Below, piece after piece: positions 26,349 through 35,278 of a stretch of 42,154 nucleotides of DNA (position 1 is its first letter; each line of letters opens with the position of its first letter). The notes under the pieces are model-generated. The model was not told where the DNA came from. It saw only the letters and a list, made by a program, of their open reading frames with translations, and did not search any database. Source of the DNA: BQJU01 sp964015035 (GTDB taxonomy: Bacteria > Bacteroidota > Bacteroidia > Chitinophagales > Saprospiraceae); assembly GCA_964015035.1 (NCBI GenBank), contig CAXHCA010000053.1, forward strand, positions 1 to 42,154, given 5' to 3'. The position numbers and the translations under genes were made by a program.

Positions 26349-26924
26349 TTATTTTTTCTCTTTCCTCATCCTGAAGTATTCCAAAATAAAAGCGATACTT
26401 CCCGAACCAACCAGTAACAACAGATGCCAATACCACGCCGTAGGTTGACGGCCAACTTCCAGATAAACCGGTGGTTTTGTTGCGAAGTCATACCCTCCAG
26501 GAAGCGCACTCAATTGTTGGTCTTCTTCTTTCAATTCCCGAACAATGCCTGAGATTCTTAGCTCCTCTTTTTTGACACAGTTCTTTTGTTCGAGGCACTC
26601 CCAAGGGAAAGTCTGTGTCCAACCTACAAAATAAGGGGTTATTTTTTGATTTTTTTCCAACAATTTCACCTGTTCTTCACTCAGGATCGGATAAAGAATT
26701 AATCCGCCATCTTTTTCGTGTTTTCCCGGTACGTGATAAAAATCACCACTGGTCCAAGCGTCTGTAATTTCGATGAAATCAGCATCGCCAATGCCCTTAC
26801 GGAGAATGTCTTCCATCGAAAAAGTCCGCAACTTGTGTGTACCAAATTGCAGTGAGATCAAACTGTTGCAGCTATTGATAAAAAATACCAGACAAGCCAG
26901 CAGGATAATGAGGCGGTAAACCAT
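26349..26924 (-). CDS. Membrane-anchored protein of unknown function (possible lipoprotein)
   Basis: 191 residues. An N-terminal hydrophobic segment (about 3-18) is followed by I-N-S-C, which could be a lipobox (C19). A soluble domain spans about 25-160 (WTSGDFYHVPG, YFVGWTQTFPWECLEQKNCVK; two cysteines that could form a disulfide). A second transmembrane helix lies at about 165-183, followed by a basic tail (YFRMRKEKK). Located just upstream of tpiA on the same strand. I do not recognise the family. Confidence 0.75.
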   Translation of the reverse strand: MVYRLIILLACLVFFINSCNSLISLQFGTHKLRTFSMEDILRKGIGDADFIEITDAWTSGDFYHVPGKHEKDGGLILYPILSEEQVKLLEKNQKITPYFVGWTQTFPWECLEQKNCVKKEELRISGIVRELKEEDQQLSALPGGYDFATKPPVYLEVGRQPTAWYWHLLLLVGSGSIAFILEYFRMRKEKK

Positions 26925-27034
26925 TGTCCAATGTTAGTGATCTGAAATGCGGTGGATGCATCTGCAAAAACCGCCCCATTCCAGTAAATTTATTGATGAT
27001 TTGGCAAAGGTAATTATTACTACTACACGTTCCC

Positions 27035-29197
27035 TCATTGCACCATAAATTTTAAAGATTCTACTCCAAATTCGCTGGTAACTTTCAACCAATAAATCCC
27101 TGGAGTCAGAGCCGAACAATCAAGCAAGAAATCTCGATCGCTTGCCCAATTCGGTACAGGAATGACTTGTTTTTGGGCTGCAATATTAAATATTTCAACT
27201 TGTGTATTCTGCGAAAGCTCAAAGGGTGAAATGATTCTCATGGTGTTTCGCGTCGGATTGGGTGTCAAGGCCCAAGTACCAGTCTGCTCAAACGCAACTA
27301 CAATGACCTCAGAATAATGAAAGGAACCATCAAAATCCACTTGTTTGAGTCGATAATAATTGGGGCCTAGAAAGGGCACAAAATCCTTTATTTGGTAAAA
27401 TTGGGGGGTGGTAGTGGTCCCTTTTCCTGCAATTTCGCCTAGCGTGGTAAACGTGCGATTGTCCTTACTTCGTTCTACGACAAAGTAGTCATTATTCAAC
27501 TCCGTTTTGGTTTCCCAATGGAGATTTACGGCCGTTTGTTCTTGTCTCCCTTGAAAATTGACCAATTCTACCGGTAGGGCATTTTCGGTCACTTCCAGGG
27601 CGTAGTCTTCTACTTCTCCGTATTGAGGTGTTCCACAGGAAGCGGGTGTGGTATTCCAGGTAATACGAATACGCATACGGGTGGTACCCGTTAATGCCCC
27701 GATGGGCGGGGTTATGCTGGCATTATAAACGGATGTTCCTCCCGTCACCGTAATGGATTCATTCGCGTCATCAAAATCTTTATCCTGATTCCAGTCAACC
27801 CAAACCCCACACACATCATCTATATATGCCATGCCATTGGTGACGGTCAGTGGATAGGTTGTCCCAATTTGCACTGTGGTACTCAGATTGGTATAAATCG
27901 CAAATCCCCCTGAGGTACAATCGGTAGAATTATCGATGGATCCCATTTGCACCCGGGAAATATATTCCTGGCAAGTCTGGCTATTTGCGCCACAATAGGA
28001 AGTGGTCACCGAGGCTACATTGCTGTAGGTATTGCAGGCCCCATTCGCCGGCTTTAGCCGAAACCAATAAGTGGTAGCCGGTGAAAAACCGGAGATATTA
28101 AACGCCGTAATATTGGGCCCCGTAAACAAACTCGTGGCTTGCTGAAAACCGCTGGAGGAAGAAGTCGTGGAATATTCGATCAAGTAGCCCATTTCATTGG
28201 AGGCATTGTCTGTCCAACTCAAATTGATCAGGGATTCATCTCCACTTAATGTGGCAGTAACCGCTGTGGGCACATTGACTACGGCAGCCGTACAGCTGTA
28301 ATCATACGTAGCAAAACTTTGCCGGGTTACCAATCCGGATTGAATGAAGCCATATTGACCGTTGGTAAAAATCCCCCCACATAGATCGGGATAGTAGGAC
28401 ATGATATTATTAACAGGTGGATCATAAGGATTACCAAATTGATCCGCTGCCCCCCCGGTATAAGTACAGGTCACATAATCAAAATCCCCATCAAATCGGG
28501 GGTCCGCTTCGGTATCACAAAGGTAATCCCCGGCACTGCCGCAATTGGCATTGCCCCCGAAGCGTGGGACATTTTCTGCATTGGGATCGGTATTGCCATT
28601 TTCCGTGCCATCATGGGTATGCAGCAAACTAAAATAGTGGCCAAATTCATGCACAAACGTGCCATTTGGTGAATTGGTCACTCCTGAAGCAGTCATTAGG
28701 ATTCGATTGTACACCGGATTGTTATCATAAGGCAAATAGGCATAACCCGCTGCCTGCCCGGCTCCAACGGTAATCGTCCCGATACAGTACACATTGACCG
28801 CATCCGTCACCTGGCCAGTCGCCGCCACAAGGGCTTCCTCTTCAGAGGAATCGTAATCGTGGAGCTCATCATCGTCGTAATACGTGACACTACCGCAGTA
28901 ATAAAATTCAATACCTGCCGGTAAATAATAGGCATTAAGCGCCGCCAATCCCTGGGTCAACTCCGTTTCCGATACCCCACCGGCCCCACCGCCATCTCTC
29001 ACCACCACCACCCTGATGGGAATGCAGGTGGTGCCGTCGTTGCGGTCATTGGCAGAAGCCTGATTGTAAATCTGTCGTTTCAGCAGTTGCCTTTGTTCCT
29101 GGGTAGGAGGTGTGGTACCGCAATTGAAGGATTGCGCGATTAGGGGAAGTACAAACAATTGCATCCCAATAATTAGAAAGGGGACTAAATTTCTCAT
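27035..29197 (-). CDS. M43 family zinc metalloprotease, T9SS secreted
   Basis: 720 residues. Signal peptide about 1-21. The peptidase domain has the extended zinc motif HEFGHYFSLLH (about 183-193) of M43 pappalysin-like enzymes: two histidines, the catalytic E and a third histidine; a following MSYYPDLC segment supplies the Met-turn. A fibronectin type III domain follows (about 313-395: INLSWTDNASNEMGYLIEYS). Next is a GEVED domain (about 415-535: CQEYISRVQMG, YGEVEDYALEV), then a region with FVVERSKDNRTF. The last ~75 residues are a T9SS domain (WALTPNPTRNTMRI, LTPGIYWLKV). A secreted protease for extracellular protein degradation, fully modular. Confidence 0.92.
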   Translation of the reverse strand: MRNLVPFLIIGMQLFVLPLIAQSFNCGTTPPTQEQRQLLKRQIYNQASANDRNDGTTCIPIRVVVVRDGGGAGGVSETELTQGLAALNAYYLPAGIEFYYCGSVTYYDDDELHDYDSSEEEALVAATGQVTDAVNVYCIGTITVGAGQAAGYAYLPYDNNPVYNRILMTASGVTNSPNGTFVHEFGHYFSLLHTHDGTENGNTDPNAENVPRFGGNANCGSAGDYLCDTEADPRFDGDFDYVTCTYTGGAADQFGNPYDPPVNNIMSYYPDLCGGIFTNGQYGFIQSGLVTRQSFATYDYSCTAAVVNVPTAVTATLSGDESLINLSWTDNASNEMGYLIEYSTTSSSSGFQQATSLFTGPNITAFNISGFSPATTYWFRLKPANGACNTYSNVASVTTSYCGANSQTCQEYISRVQMGSIDNSTDCTSGGFAIYTNLSTTVQIGTTYPLTVTNGMAYIDDVCGVWVDWNQDKDFDDANESITVTGGTSVYNASITPPIGALTGTTRMRIRITWNTTPASCGTPQYGEVEDYALEVTENALPVELVNFQGRQEQTAVNLHWETKTELNNDYFVVERSKDNRTFTTLGEIAGKGTTTTPQFYQIKDFVPFLGPNYYRLKQVDFDGSFHYSEVIVVAFEQTGTWALTPNPTRNTMRIISPFELSQNTQVEIFNIAAQKQVIPVPNWASDRDFLLDCSALTPGIYWLKVTSEFGVESLKFMVQ

Positions 29198-29342
29198 AAA
29201 TTAAGGGCCTTAAATTATATAAAACTGTTGGGAAGCGTTCGTATGGGTATCAATGTACAAGTTCTTTGACAAAATTTGCCAAAGCACGAATATAAAAAAA
29301 TACCTAAAGTGTTTTCCCTTGAAACACCAAGATTTGTGACTA

Positions 29343-30260
29343 ATGAAATTCGGAAAACTAGCAGATATTAGCCAGGTAGATTTTACGTTGCCACCTTCCC
29401 CTTCTGAAAATGAGACTGTTTTGGCGAAAGCCCCTCCCCGCGAAGGTAAGGGGCGCGTTTACATTGGCTGTACCGGCTGGAGCATGCCGGATTGGGTCGG
29501 AAAAGTTTACCCAAAAGGGACCAAATCAAAGGATTATCTAAGAGAATATGCCAAGCAGTTCAATACCATTGAATTTAACACCACACACTACCGCATTCCC
29601 AGTCCGGCCAATATTGATAAATGGCGTACAGCATCTACAGAGGATTTCCGTTTTTGTCCCAAAATTCCCCAAACCATCAGCCACAGCCGCAATCTTGGAC
29701 TAGGAGACGAGCAGATTATGCTCTTTTGTAATACCATCCAAGGGTTGGAAGAAAAACTAGGTTGTTGTTTCATGCAATTGCCTCCATATTTCGGCTTTGA
29801 CCGTCTGGATTTACTGGATCGCTTTTTAAAAGGATTCCCCAATCACATCCCATTAGCGGTAGAATTTCGCCATGAAAGCTGGTTTGATGATCCAGCACAT
29901 AGCCAACACTTGTGGTCCATTTTGCATAAGCATCAAACGGCCACTGTCATCACCGATGTAGCCGGTCGACGGGATGTTTTACACCTGCGATTGACTACCC
30001 CTACGGCTATGGTTCGATTTGTGGGCAATGCGTTACACGACAGTGATTACCAACGGATTGACGCTTGGGTTGGCCAACTGAATCAATGGTTTCAACAGGG
30101 ATTACACGAGGTCTACTTTTTTACCCACGAACCCGATAATATCCTCGCCCCGGAGCTGGCCGAATACATGGCCAATAAATGCGCGGAAAATCCAGCATTG
30201 GAGGTTCGTGGACCACATTTTTTTGACAATGATGTCGGACAACAGATGAGTTTGTTTTGA
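29343..30260 (+). CDS. DUF72 domain protein (YecE-like TIM barrel)
   Basis: 305 residues. DUF72 signatures: VYIGCTGWSMPDW (about 39-51), FNTIEFNTTHYRIPS, FRFCPKIPQTISHSRNL, LGCCFMQLPPYFGFD, LAVEFRHESWF and HLRLTTPTAMVRFVGN. The fold is a TIM barrel; the molecular role of the family is not settled. Some members lie beside Fe-S or nucleic-acid repair genes. It precedes ppk1 by 51 bp in the same direction. Confidence 0.92.
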   Translation: MKFGKLADISQVDFTLPPSPSENETVLAKAPPREGKGRVYIGCTGWSMPDWVGKVYPKGTKSKDYLREYAKQFNTIEFNTTHYRIPSPANIDKWRTASTEDFRFCPKIPQTISHSRNLGLGDEQIMLFCNTIQGLEEKLGCCFMQLPPYFGFDRLDLLDRFLKGFPNHIPLAVEFRHESWFDDPAHSQHLWSILHKHQTATVITDVAGRRDVLHLRLTTPTAMVRFVGNALHDSDYQRIDAWVGQLNQWFQQGLHEVYFFTHEPDNILAPELAEYMANKCAENPALEVRGPHFFDNDVGQQMSLF

Positions 30261-30285
30261 TAATTCAGTAACAAGCTTTATTTTG
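30256..30285 (+). promoter_or_regulatory. Possible ppk1 promoter
   Basis: TTTG at 30256-30259, 18 bases, then TTATTTTG at 30278-30285 (one mismatch to TAnnTTTG), 26 bp before the ppk1 ATG. The -33 part overlaps the stop codon of the DUF72 gene. ppk1 may thus be transcribed on its own as well as by read-through. Confidence 0.4.
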
Positions 30286-30311
30286 CCCAAACACACTTCA
30301 AATCACAGGGA

Positions 30312-32390
30312 ATGAGCGAAAACGGCTATCCATTTATTGCCAGAGATATTAGCTGGCTTTCTTTTAATTATCGGGTTTTACAGGAGGCAAAAGACCCTTC
30401 CGTCCCCCTTTTTGAACGGATTAAATTCTTGGCGATTTACTCTTCGAATTTGGACGAATTTTTCCGCGTACGGATGGCCAACCACAGAAATCTTCTGCGG
30501 GTCAGCAAGAAGACCAAAAAAGAACTGGAATTTTCGCCTAAGCTGATGGTCAAGCAAATTCAGGAGATTGTAAACACCCAGCAGGAAGAATTTGGGCGCA
30601 TTTTTGCCAAAGAGATCATTCCCAAACTCAAAAAACACCGCATTTATTTATTGCGTAGGATGGATTTAAATCAGGAGCAAAAGGTTTTTGTGGAAGACTA
30701 CTTCAAAGACCACATGCTGCCTTTTGTGCAGCCAGTATTGTTGGTAAAAAATAAGATTAGACCCTTTCTCAACAATGCGGCACTGTATTTGACCATTTTA
30801 CTCAAACCAAAGGGTAAATCCGATGCACCGGAAGAATACGCACTGGTTAAAATTCCGTCCGATCACCTGCCGCGCTTTATCATCTTACCCTCTCCTACCG
30901 ATGAACACCACATCATTATGCTCGACGATATTGTGCGGCATAGTGTATCCTGGATGTTTCCCGGTTACGACATTCTCGACACCTATTCCATCAAACTGAC
31001 CCGTGATGCAGAATTGTACATTGATGATGAATTTTCGGGCGATCTGATTCAAAAAATCAAAAGTAGCCTCTCCAAAAGGCATGTAGGCCCCGCTTCTCGT
31101 TTTGTATACGATGGAGAGATGACCGATGAACTATTGCAGTTTCTGATGGAGGCCTTTGATTTAGAGCGATTCGACACGCTCAAAGAAGGGCGCTACCATA
31201 ATAATTTCGATTTCTTCCAATTTCCGGATTTTGGCATGACCCACTTGAAGAATCCGGAACTGCCTCCCCTACCCTACGGACCACTGGAAAATGCCCGTGA
31301 TTTTTTCGCCGCCGTTCGCAAACGCGATCACATGATCCATGTGCCATTTCATTCCTACCAATCCGTGGTACGTTTTTTTGAGGAAGCGGCTCGTGATCCC
31401 AAGATCACCCATATTAAGATCGTACAATACCGGGTGGCTAAGAAGTCGCGTATCATGCAGGCGCTGATGGAAGCTGTAAAAGCGGGCAAACAGGTCACCG
31501 TTTTCATCGAAGTGAAGGCCCGATTTGATGAAGAAGCCAACTTGGCTTGGGGTGAGAAATTAGAAAAAGCAGGCGTCACCGTGCATTATAGTTTCCCAGG
31601 GGTAAAAGTCCACTCAAAGTTGGCCTTGGTGCGCCGCCTTGAGACTCGGGGGTCACGTATGTATGCTTATTTAGCTACGGGTAATTTTCATGAAGATACG
31701 GCCAAGGTATACAGCGACATTGGTATTTTCACCGCCGATCGTCGGTTGGTCAATGAAGTTGCTCGAGTATTCTCTTATCTGGAGACCGTCAAGATGCCCG
31801 ACCAGGAATTTCGGCATTTGCTGGTTGGACAATTCAATTTGCGGTCCGGCTTTGAAAAATTGATTGAATACGAGATTGAACAAGCCCAAAAGGGGAATAA
31901 AGCCCTGGTAATCCTAAAAATGAATAGTCTGCAAGACCGGGAGATGATCGAATTACTCTACAAAGCCAGTCAGGCCGGGGTAGAAATCAAATTGATCATT
32001 CGCGGCATTTGCTGTCTGGTTCCCGGTGTCAAAGGAATCAGCGAGAACATTCACGCCATCAGCATTGTCGATCGATTTTTGGAACATGGTCGCATCTTTA
32101 TGTTCCACCACGGCGGCAAGGAAATGATTTACCTCTCCTCTGCCGATTGGATGGAACGGAACCTCAATTATCGCGTAGAGACCGCTTTTCCCATCTACCA
32201 CGAAGAGATCAGAGAGCAGATCAAAGATTTCCTGCAAATCCAGCTGGCCGACAATGTCAAAGCCCGTGTACTCGACGCGGAACTCTCCAACACCTACTAC
32301 CGCAACGATTCCGACCTGGCCATCCGCTCGCAGTTGGAAACCTATTATTATATTAAGAGAGGGAGTGAGCGGGAGGAGTTTTCGTATTAA
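30312..32390 (+). CDS. ppk1: Polyphosphate kinase 1
   Basis: 692 residues, full length for PPK1. The N-terminal helical domain begins RDISWLSFNYRVLQEA and contains FLAIYSSNLDEFFRVRM. The two catalytic phospholipase-D-like domains carry H434 (KVHSKLALV, the phosphorylated histidine, matching E. coli H435) and H599 (FHHGGKEMIYLSSADWMERNL, matching H592). The enzyme makes long-chain polyphosphate from ATP reversibly and is linked to stress survival. Cytosolic or membrane-associated. It ends shortly before a nested hairpin at 32393-32444. Confidence 0.96.
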   Translation: MSENGYPFIARDISWLSFNYRVLQEAKDPSVPLFERIKFLAIYSSNLDEFFRVRMANHRNLLRVSKKTKKELEFSPKLMVKQIQEIVNTQQEEFGRIFAKEIIPKLKKHRIYLLRRMDLNQEQKVFVEDYFKDHMLPFVQPVLLVKNKIRPFLNNAALYLTILLKPKGKSDAPEEYALVKIPSDHLPRFIILPSPTDEHHIIMLDDIVRHSVSWMFPGYDILDTYSIKLTRDAELYIDDEFSGDLIQKIKSSLSKRHVGPASRFVYDGEMTDELLQFLMEAFDLERFDTLKEGRYHNNFDFFQFPDFGMTHLKNPELPPLPYGPLENARDFFAAVRKRDHMIHVPFHSYQSVVRFFEEAARDPKITHIKIVQYRVAKKSRIMQALMEAVKAGKQVTVFIEVKARFDEEANLAWGEKLEKAGVTVHYSFPGVKVHSKLALVRRLETRGSRMYAYLATGNFHEDTAKVYSDIGIFTADRRLVNEVARVFSYLETVKMPDQEFRHLLVGQFNLRSGFEKLIEYEIEQAQKGNKALVILKMNSLQDREMIELLYKASQAGVEIKLIIRGICCLVPGVKGISENIHAISIVDRFLEHGRIFMFHHGGKEMIYLSSADWMERNLNYRVETAFPIYHEEIREQIKDFLQIQLADNVKARVLDAELSNTYYRNDSDLAIRSQLETYYYIKRGSEREEFSY

Positions 32391-32392
32391 CG

Positions 32393-32444
32393 TTCGGTTG
32401 AGTACTTTTTGAGACTGTTGCAAAAAGTGTGTCAAAAAACCGAA
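32393..32444 (+). terminator. Nested hairpin after ppk1 (terminator or IS-end remnant)
   Basis: Outer arms TTCGGTT (32393-32399) and AACCGAA (32438-32444); inner arms ACTTTTTG (32404-32411) and CAAAAAGT (32421-32428). It lies directly after the ppk1 stop. It lacks a clean T tract, so it may be a processing structure or the trace of an inserted element. Confidence 0.45.
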
Positions 32445-32868
32445 TTAGGCGACGATAATGGCTTTCTGGTTGTACACTTACCTGCCCATAACCATCCCAT
32501 CATGGTCTTTGAGTATTCACAGATTAACCGTCCGGCCAGGTAGTAGTAATTGCACTATTAAATGAAGATTCTTTACCATGCTTAAGCCATAGTTTGAGTA
32601 TAGTTTGTTAAATTTGCGTAGTTGTAGGGTTTGTATGACGTTGAAGTTGTGGTAAACTCCAAACTAGTGCTTTCCCTGCAATTTTCTAAAAATGTCTAGT
32701 CGTGTGGTTCTGAACACCCCCACAATGGATATAAAACACAAGGCGCAAGTGGTTTTCGCAGGTTTTGGATTCTTAGCAGGCTCAGTCTCCGTGGACAAAT
32801 ACGCAGCCCCGAAATGTCCTGAGGTTCATACCCGGAGGCTATTTGTGCTCAATTGAGAAAGTGAAAAA
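32445..32868. other. Non-coding stretch before the orphan gene
   Basis: About 420 bp without a credible reading frame or hairpin on either strand. Together with the material after 33651 it looks like decayed accessory DNA. No repeat copy is seen here. Confidence 0.4.
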
Positions 32869-33651
32869 ATGGAAAATATCAAGCCGATAAAATGGCCGGA
32901 ATACTTTATTTGGAATTTTGATTATCCTCCCATCCCTTCATTTCAGGGGCGGTCAAGAATTAATTTGGAAGGAGGAAATTATCACGGCAGGTTCATTTTT
33001 GATAAAGCCGATTCGATAAAACAATCAAGAGGAGAATATTTTCCATATGCAATTAATCAAGGCCTAAACAGGGAAATCGGCGACAGCGTAATTTACGAAG
33101 TATCGAATTCAAATTGGTTGCAAGAGAGATACTTATACGAAAAAAAACATTATGGAAGTGCATATGAATTTGGAGGTACTGTCGACGAAATGATTTTAGA
33201 ATATCGTCACTACCTAATCCCGTTTGAAGATGAATTTGTTGAAATATTAGCAAGAGGCTTTTGGTATGAATGGAATTCAGAACCATTTAAACAACAATTT
33301 CTAAAGGACAATCCTTTGGATAACCTTGCGAAGAATGACCCGATTGTTATCGAAAATGGCTCGTTGAGAGGACACGTTTATCAAAATAAATTATCCGTCG
33401 AAGAATTACATGAACGAACGCTATACTGTCCTCAGAAAATGCTCCAATTCGGGATTGAAATAAATGGAAGAGTCTCCATTTCAAGAACCTTACTTGTAAT
33501 GAGAGATAATCAAAATCGAATTTACAGTAGCTTAAGAGGCTCCTTCAATGAGGAATTAGAAAGACACCATGCTAAAGTAGGCTTGAGTGATATTGAGCAA
33601 TCATTGAAAAAGTACATGGGAGAAGTGGAAGCAAGAAGAAATAAAAATTGA
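32869..33651 (+). CDS. Hypothetical protein, AT-rich orphan gene
   Basis: 260 residues, MENIKPIKWPEYFIWNFDYPP to VEARRNKN. Soluble, no signal peptide or membrane helix, rich in aromatic residues and charged helices (YEKKHYGSAYEFGGTVDEMILEY, FEIL-type stretches). The codon use is visibly more A/T-rich than in ppk1 or the tRNA-side genes, which suggests transfer. It lies between ppk1 and a patch of mobile-element remnants. It could be a cargo gene of a lost element (for example of toxin-immunity or defence type), but nothing in the sequence proves this. Family not recognised. Confidence 0.7.
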   Translation: MENIKPIKWPEYFIWNFDYPPIPSFQGRSRINLEGGNYHGRFIFDKADSIKQSRGEYFPYAINQGLNREIGDSVIYEVSNSNWLQERYLYEKKHYGSAYEFGGTVDEMILEYRHYLIPFEDEFVEILARGFWYEWNSEPFKQQFLKDNPLDNLAKNDPIVIENGSLRGHVYQNKLSVEELHERTLYCPQKMLQFGIEINGRVSISRTLLVMRDNQNRIYSSLRGSFNEELERHHAKVGLSDIEQSLKKYMGEVEARRNKN

Positions 33652-33716
33652 GCCCAACCGAGTAGGGAGAAATGAGCCATAAGAGCATGTTTAAACTCCG
33701 CCTTTGATGATTAAGG

Positions 33717-33917
33717 TAAGTGCTTGTTTGGAGCTTGCTCCTACTGCCCATACTCAGGCGGGACCGTATGGTCGGGCCCGTCCCGGGTAAATCAAGGGTT
33801 TAAGAACCTTGCGTTGTCTTTTTATATTCACTTAACCCGCTAAGATCATATAAAAAGCCTTAGCCAGAACCTTAACCCCTTGATCTTCGTAACGAATCCG
33901 CTCCAAACAAGCACTAA
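33717..33917. repeat. ~200 bp palindromic MITE-like element
   Basis: Ends TAAGTGCTTGTTTGGAG (33717-33733) and CTCCAAACAAGCACTAA (33901-33917) form a 17-bp terminal inverted repeat with one mismatch. Further inside, ATCAAGGGTTTAAG faces CTTAACCCCTTGAT, and CTTTTTATAT faces ATATAAAAAG. The whole element could fold into one long hairpin. The ends match the family dispersed from 35.9 to 42.1 kb (TAAGTGCTTGTTTGGAGG at 42101). Confidence 0.75.
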
Positions 33918-33966
33918 TTCATTCCTATCCAACAATAAATTATAACACGCCCCCACAAGCCGTCCA

Positions 33967-34083
33967 ATGGTGATTGTATTTCCGAGCGTGACCGCCACTT
34001 TGCGTGCTGTTTCATTTGCGGTAGCAACAGGAAATATTGCCGGTGGAATGGCGAATAACGAACTGATCAAAGAAGAATTTTAA
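33967..34083 (+). CDS. Possible 38-residue frame or gene fragment
   Basis: A short frame MVIVFPSVTATLRAVSFAV... ending ELIKEEF. The hydrophobic stretch and the ordinary-looking C-terminus suggest the tail of a decayed gene rather than chance, but no family is recognised and no promoter is visible. It lies between the palindromic element and the transposase remnant. Confidence 0.2.
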   Translation: MVIVFPSVTATLRAVSFAVATGNIAGGMANNELIKEEF

Positions 34084-34114
34084 CGAACAATGGCGGATAT
34101 CTCCCGCCGGGCAT

Positions 34115-34315
34115 TTACAAATCCAGCCTTAGCCGGTCTCCAAAGATAATCGATAATTGCGATAACGTTTGATTCCAGTTGTGCAGTGGTCGGTTCCATT
34201 TGTTGGTGATATCTGCCTGAACTAGGCCGGTAATTCTAGTGATCAAGTGCCACCTATTCCGGAGTATTTGTGCCACTTGAGAAGTGGCAGATTTCTGCCA
34301 CAAAGTTATTTTCAC
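34115..34315 (-). pseudogene. C-terminal remnant of an IS256-type transposase
   Basis: The last ~34 residues (ADITNKWNRPLHNWNQTLSQ followed by LSIIFGDRLRLDL and a stop) match the well-known end of IS256 (mutator) transposases, pattern D-I-T-x-K-W-x(3)-x-x-N-W-x(3)-L-S-Q-L-x-I-x-F-x-x-R-L. The DDE catalytic domain is absent, so the gene is dead. The ~95 bp preceding the homologous part do not look like transposase; they contain the overlapping palindromes at 34243-34301. Confidence 0.6.
34243..34301. repeat. Overlapping palindromes built on TGCCAC/GTGGCA
   Basis: Three mutually exclusive hairpins share arms: TCAAGTG (34243-34249) with CACTTGA (34274-34280); TGCCACTT (34271-34278) with AAGTGGCA (34282-34289); and GTGGCAGA (34284-34291) with TCTGCCAC (34294-34301). 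All arms are perfect. Likely a mobile-element end or a protein-binding cluster. Confidence 0.5.
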
Positions 34316-34370
34316 TCAACTTCCTTTTTCTTCTTAGGGATTCCCCCCTTAGATTGATCCTGTGTGAAGA

Positions 34371-34556
34371 GTGATGATCATAGAGGACTTAAACTACCTG
34401 TATCAAAATGCAAGTGTAACGAAGAAGCAACAGCTGCTAAAGCTGTTTTTTGGTAATGGTTTGCGCAAAATCCCGGGAGGTTATGGAACCAAATACATTA
34501 ATCCTATTTTTATACATAATACTGGAAATATCAACAACTTAGATATCCAAAACAAT
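34371..34556 (+). pseudogene. C-terminal remnant of a serine recombinase
   Basis: The frame IIEDLNYLYQNASVTKKQQL, then LLKLFFGNGLRKIPGGYGTK and YINPIFIHN, follows the C-terminal pattern of large serine recombinases of Bacteroidota (helix L-x-x-L-Y-x-x-(A/G)-x(3)-K-x-x-(L/F), then a G-x-Y-x-T-x-x-(I/L)-x-P-(I/L)-F strand). The catalytic N-terminal domain is missing. The frame then runs into the tRNA-Leu terminator and the tRNA itself, so the original 3' end is lost. Probably the trace of an integrated element. Confidence 0.5.
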
Positions 34557-34592
34557 AACGGGATTTTGGATGAAAACACCCAAAATCCCGTT
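34557..34592 (-). terminator. Rho-independent terminator of tRNA-Leu
   Basis: Perfect 13-bp arms AACGGGATTTTGG (34557-34569) and CCAAAATCCCGTT (34580-34592). On the minus strand it is followed by ATTGTTTTGG. It lies directly downstream of the tRNA-Leu 3' end. Confidence 0.88.
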
Positions 34593-34594
34593 AG

Positions 34595-34679
34595 TACCCG
34601 GAGCGGGAATCGAACCCGCACGGCCGCAATGGCCACAGGATTTTAAGTCCTGCGTGTCTACCAATTCCACCACCCGGGC
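34595..34679 (-). tRNA. tRNA-Leu (anticodon TAA)
   Basis: An 85-nt class II tRNA. Acceptor GCCCGGG pairs with the 3' CCGGGT strand (G-U pairs at both ends). D arm GTGGAATTGGTAGACAC; anticodon arm GGACTTAAAATCC reading TAA; a long variable arm (GGCC...GGCC region); T arm with GGTTCGATTCC. CCA is not encoded. It reads UUA/UUG leucine codons. Confidence 0.95.
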
Positions 34680-34760
34680 TGAAGTAGACGTTCTTGAATG
34701 AACTCAGTAAAAATACCAAAATAACTGGATTTTGGTTCCTTTTACCGAGACAAAATGAAA

Positions 34761-34786
34761 AAAGCCTTCGACAATTCAAAGGCTTT
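34761..34786 (-). terminator. Hairpin terminator after tRNA-Gly
   Basis: AAAGCCTT and AAAGGCTTT arms flank a ~10-base loop. On the minus strand it ends in TTTTTTC. It lies 3 bp past the CCA of tRNA-Gly, so tRNA-Gly and tRNA-Leu may be separate units. Confidence 0.75.
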
Positions 34787-34789
34787 TCT

Positions 34790-34865
<76 letters not shown>

Positions 34866-34916
34866 ATTTCTAATCAGGAGCGTCGCTTTTGATGCCCCTT
34901 TTTTACTAAAGCGATG

Positions 34917-34948
34917 CAAATATAAGTCATCCCTTTTAAATTTTGCAA
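34917..34948 (-). promoter_or_regulatory. Promoter of tRNA-Gly
   Basis: On the minus strand TTG (34948-34946), 21 bases, TATATTTG (34924-34917): a textbook Bacteroidota housekeeping promoter. The start near 34912 leaves a leader of about 47 bases before the tRNA. Confidence 0.75.
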
Positions 34949-35278
34949 GTCTTGTTGCCTTTTTTTTACAACCTCGTGAAAAAGAAATGAGTTCCCCGTT
35001 GGTAAATTGTTGAAGATAAATCGGTTACCTCCGAAATTTTTTTCAAAAAAAATTTGCCGCCTTTGGATAGATCCTCCGTAAAGGTGTTGATGCATTTTGT
35101 GTACTGACTTGCTTGAACATCCATTTTCGGAAAATAGGGTTTAATTAGACGAAGACGGGGGCCTTTGGAGCTATTGTAGATCTCCATCAGACGGGCGTAC
35201 TGCATCAGATACCGGAGGCCACCACTTATCGGCTTTCAAGGAATAATCAGGTACTTTAATTCCCGTTTTCTATTCTCA
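34949..35278. other. Intergenic stretch with one doubtful 79-residue frame
   Basis: About 330 bp between the tRNA promoter and the SRPBCC gene. A minus-strand frame at 34966-35205 (MQYARLMEIYNSSKGPRLRL...) is open but has no visible promoter, motif or recognisable family, and overlaps another open frame. It may be a decayed gene end. Nothing else is seen. Confidence 0.3.

Noticed and set aside
33717..33917. CRISPR-like repetition
   Set aside because: The repeats are inverted element ends and not regularly spaced direct repeats. No array or cas gene is present in the window.
34591..34779. Minus-strand frame of 62 residues
   Set aside because: It is the translation of tRNA-Leu and its flank, not a protein gene.
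35000..35060. GTTACC upstream of the tRNA region
   Set aside because: No ACTAA box at 17 bases.
34966..35205. 79-residue minus-strand frame
   Set aside because: No promoter, family or conserved pattern is visible, and a stop lies shortly upstream of its ATG. Kept only as a remark in the intergenic entry.
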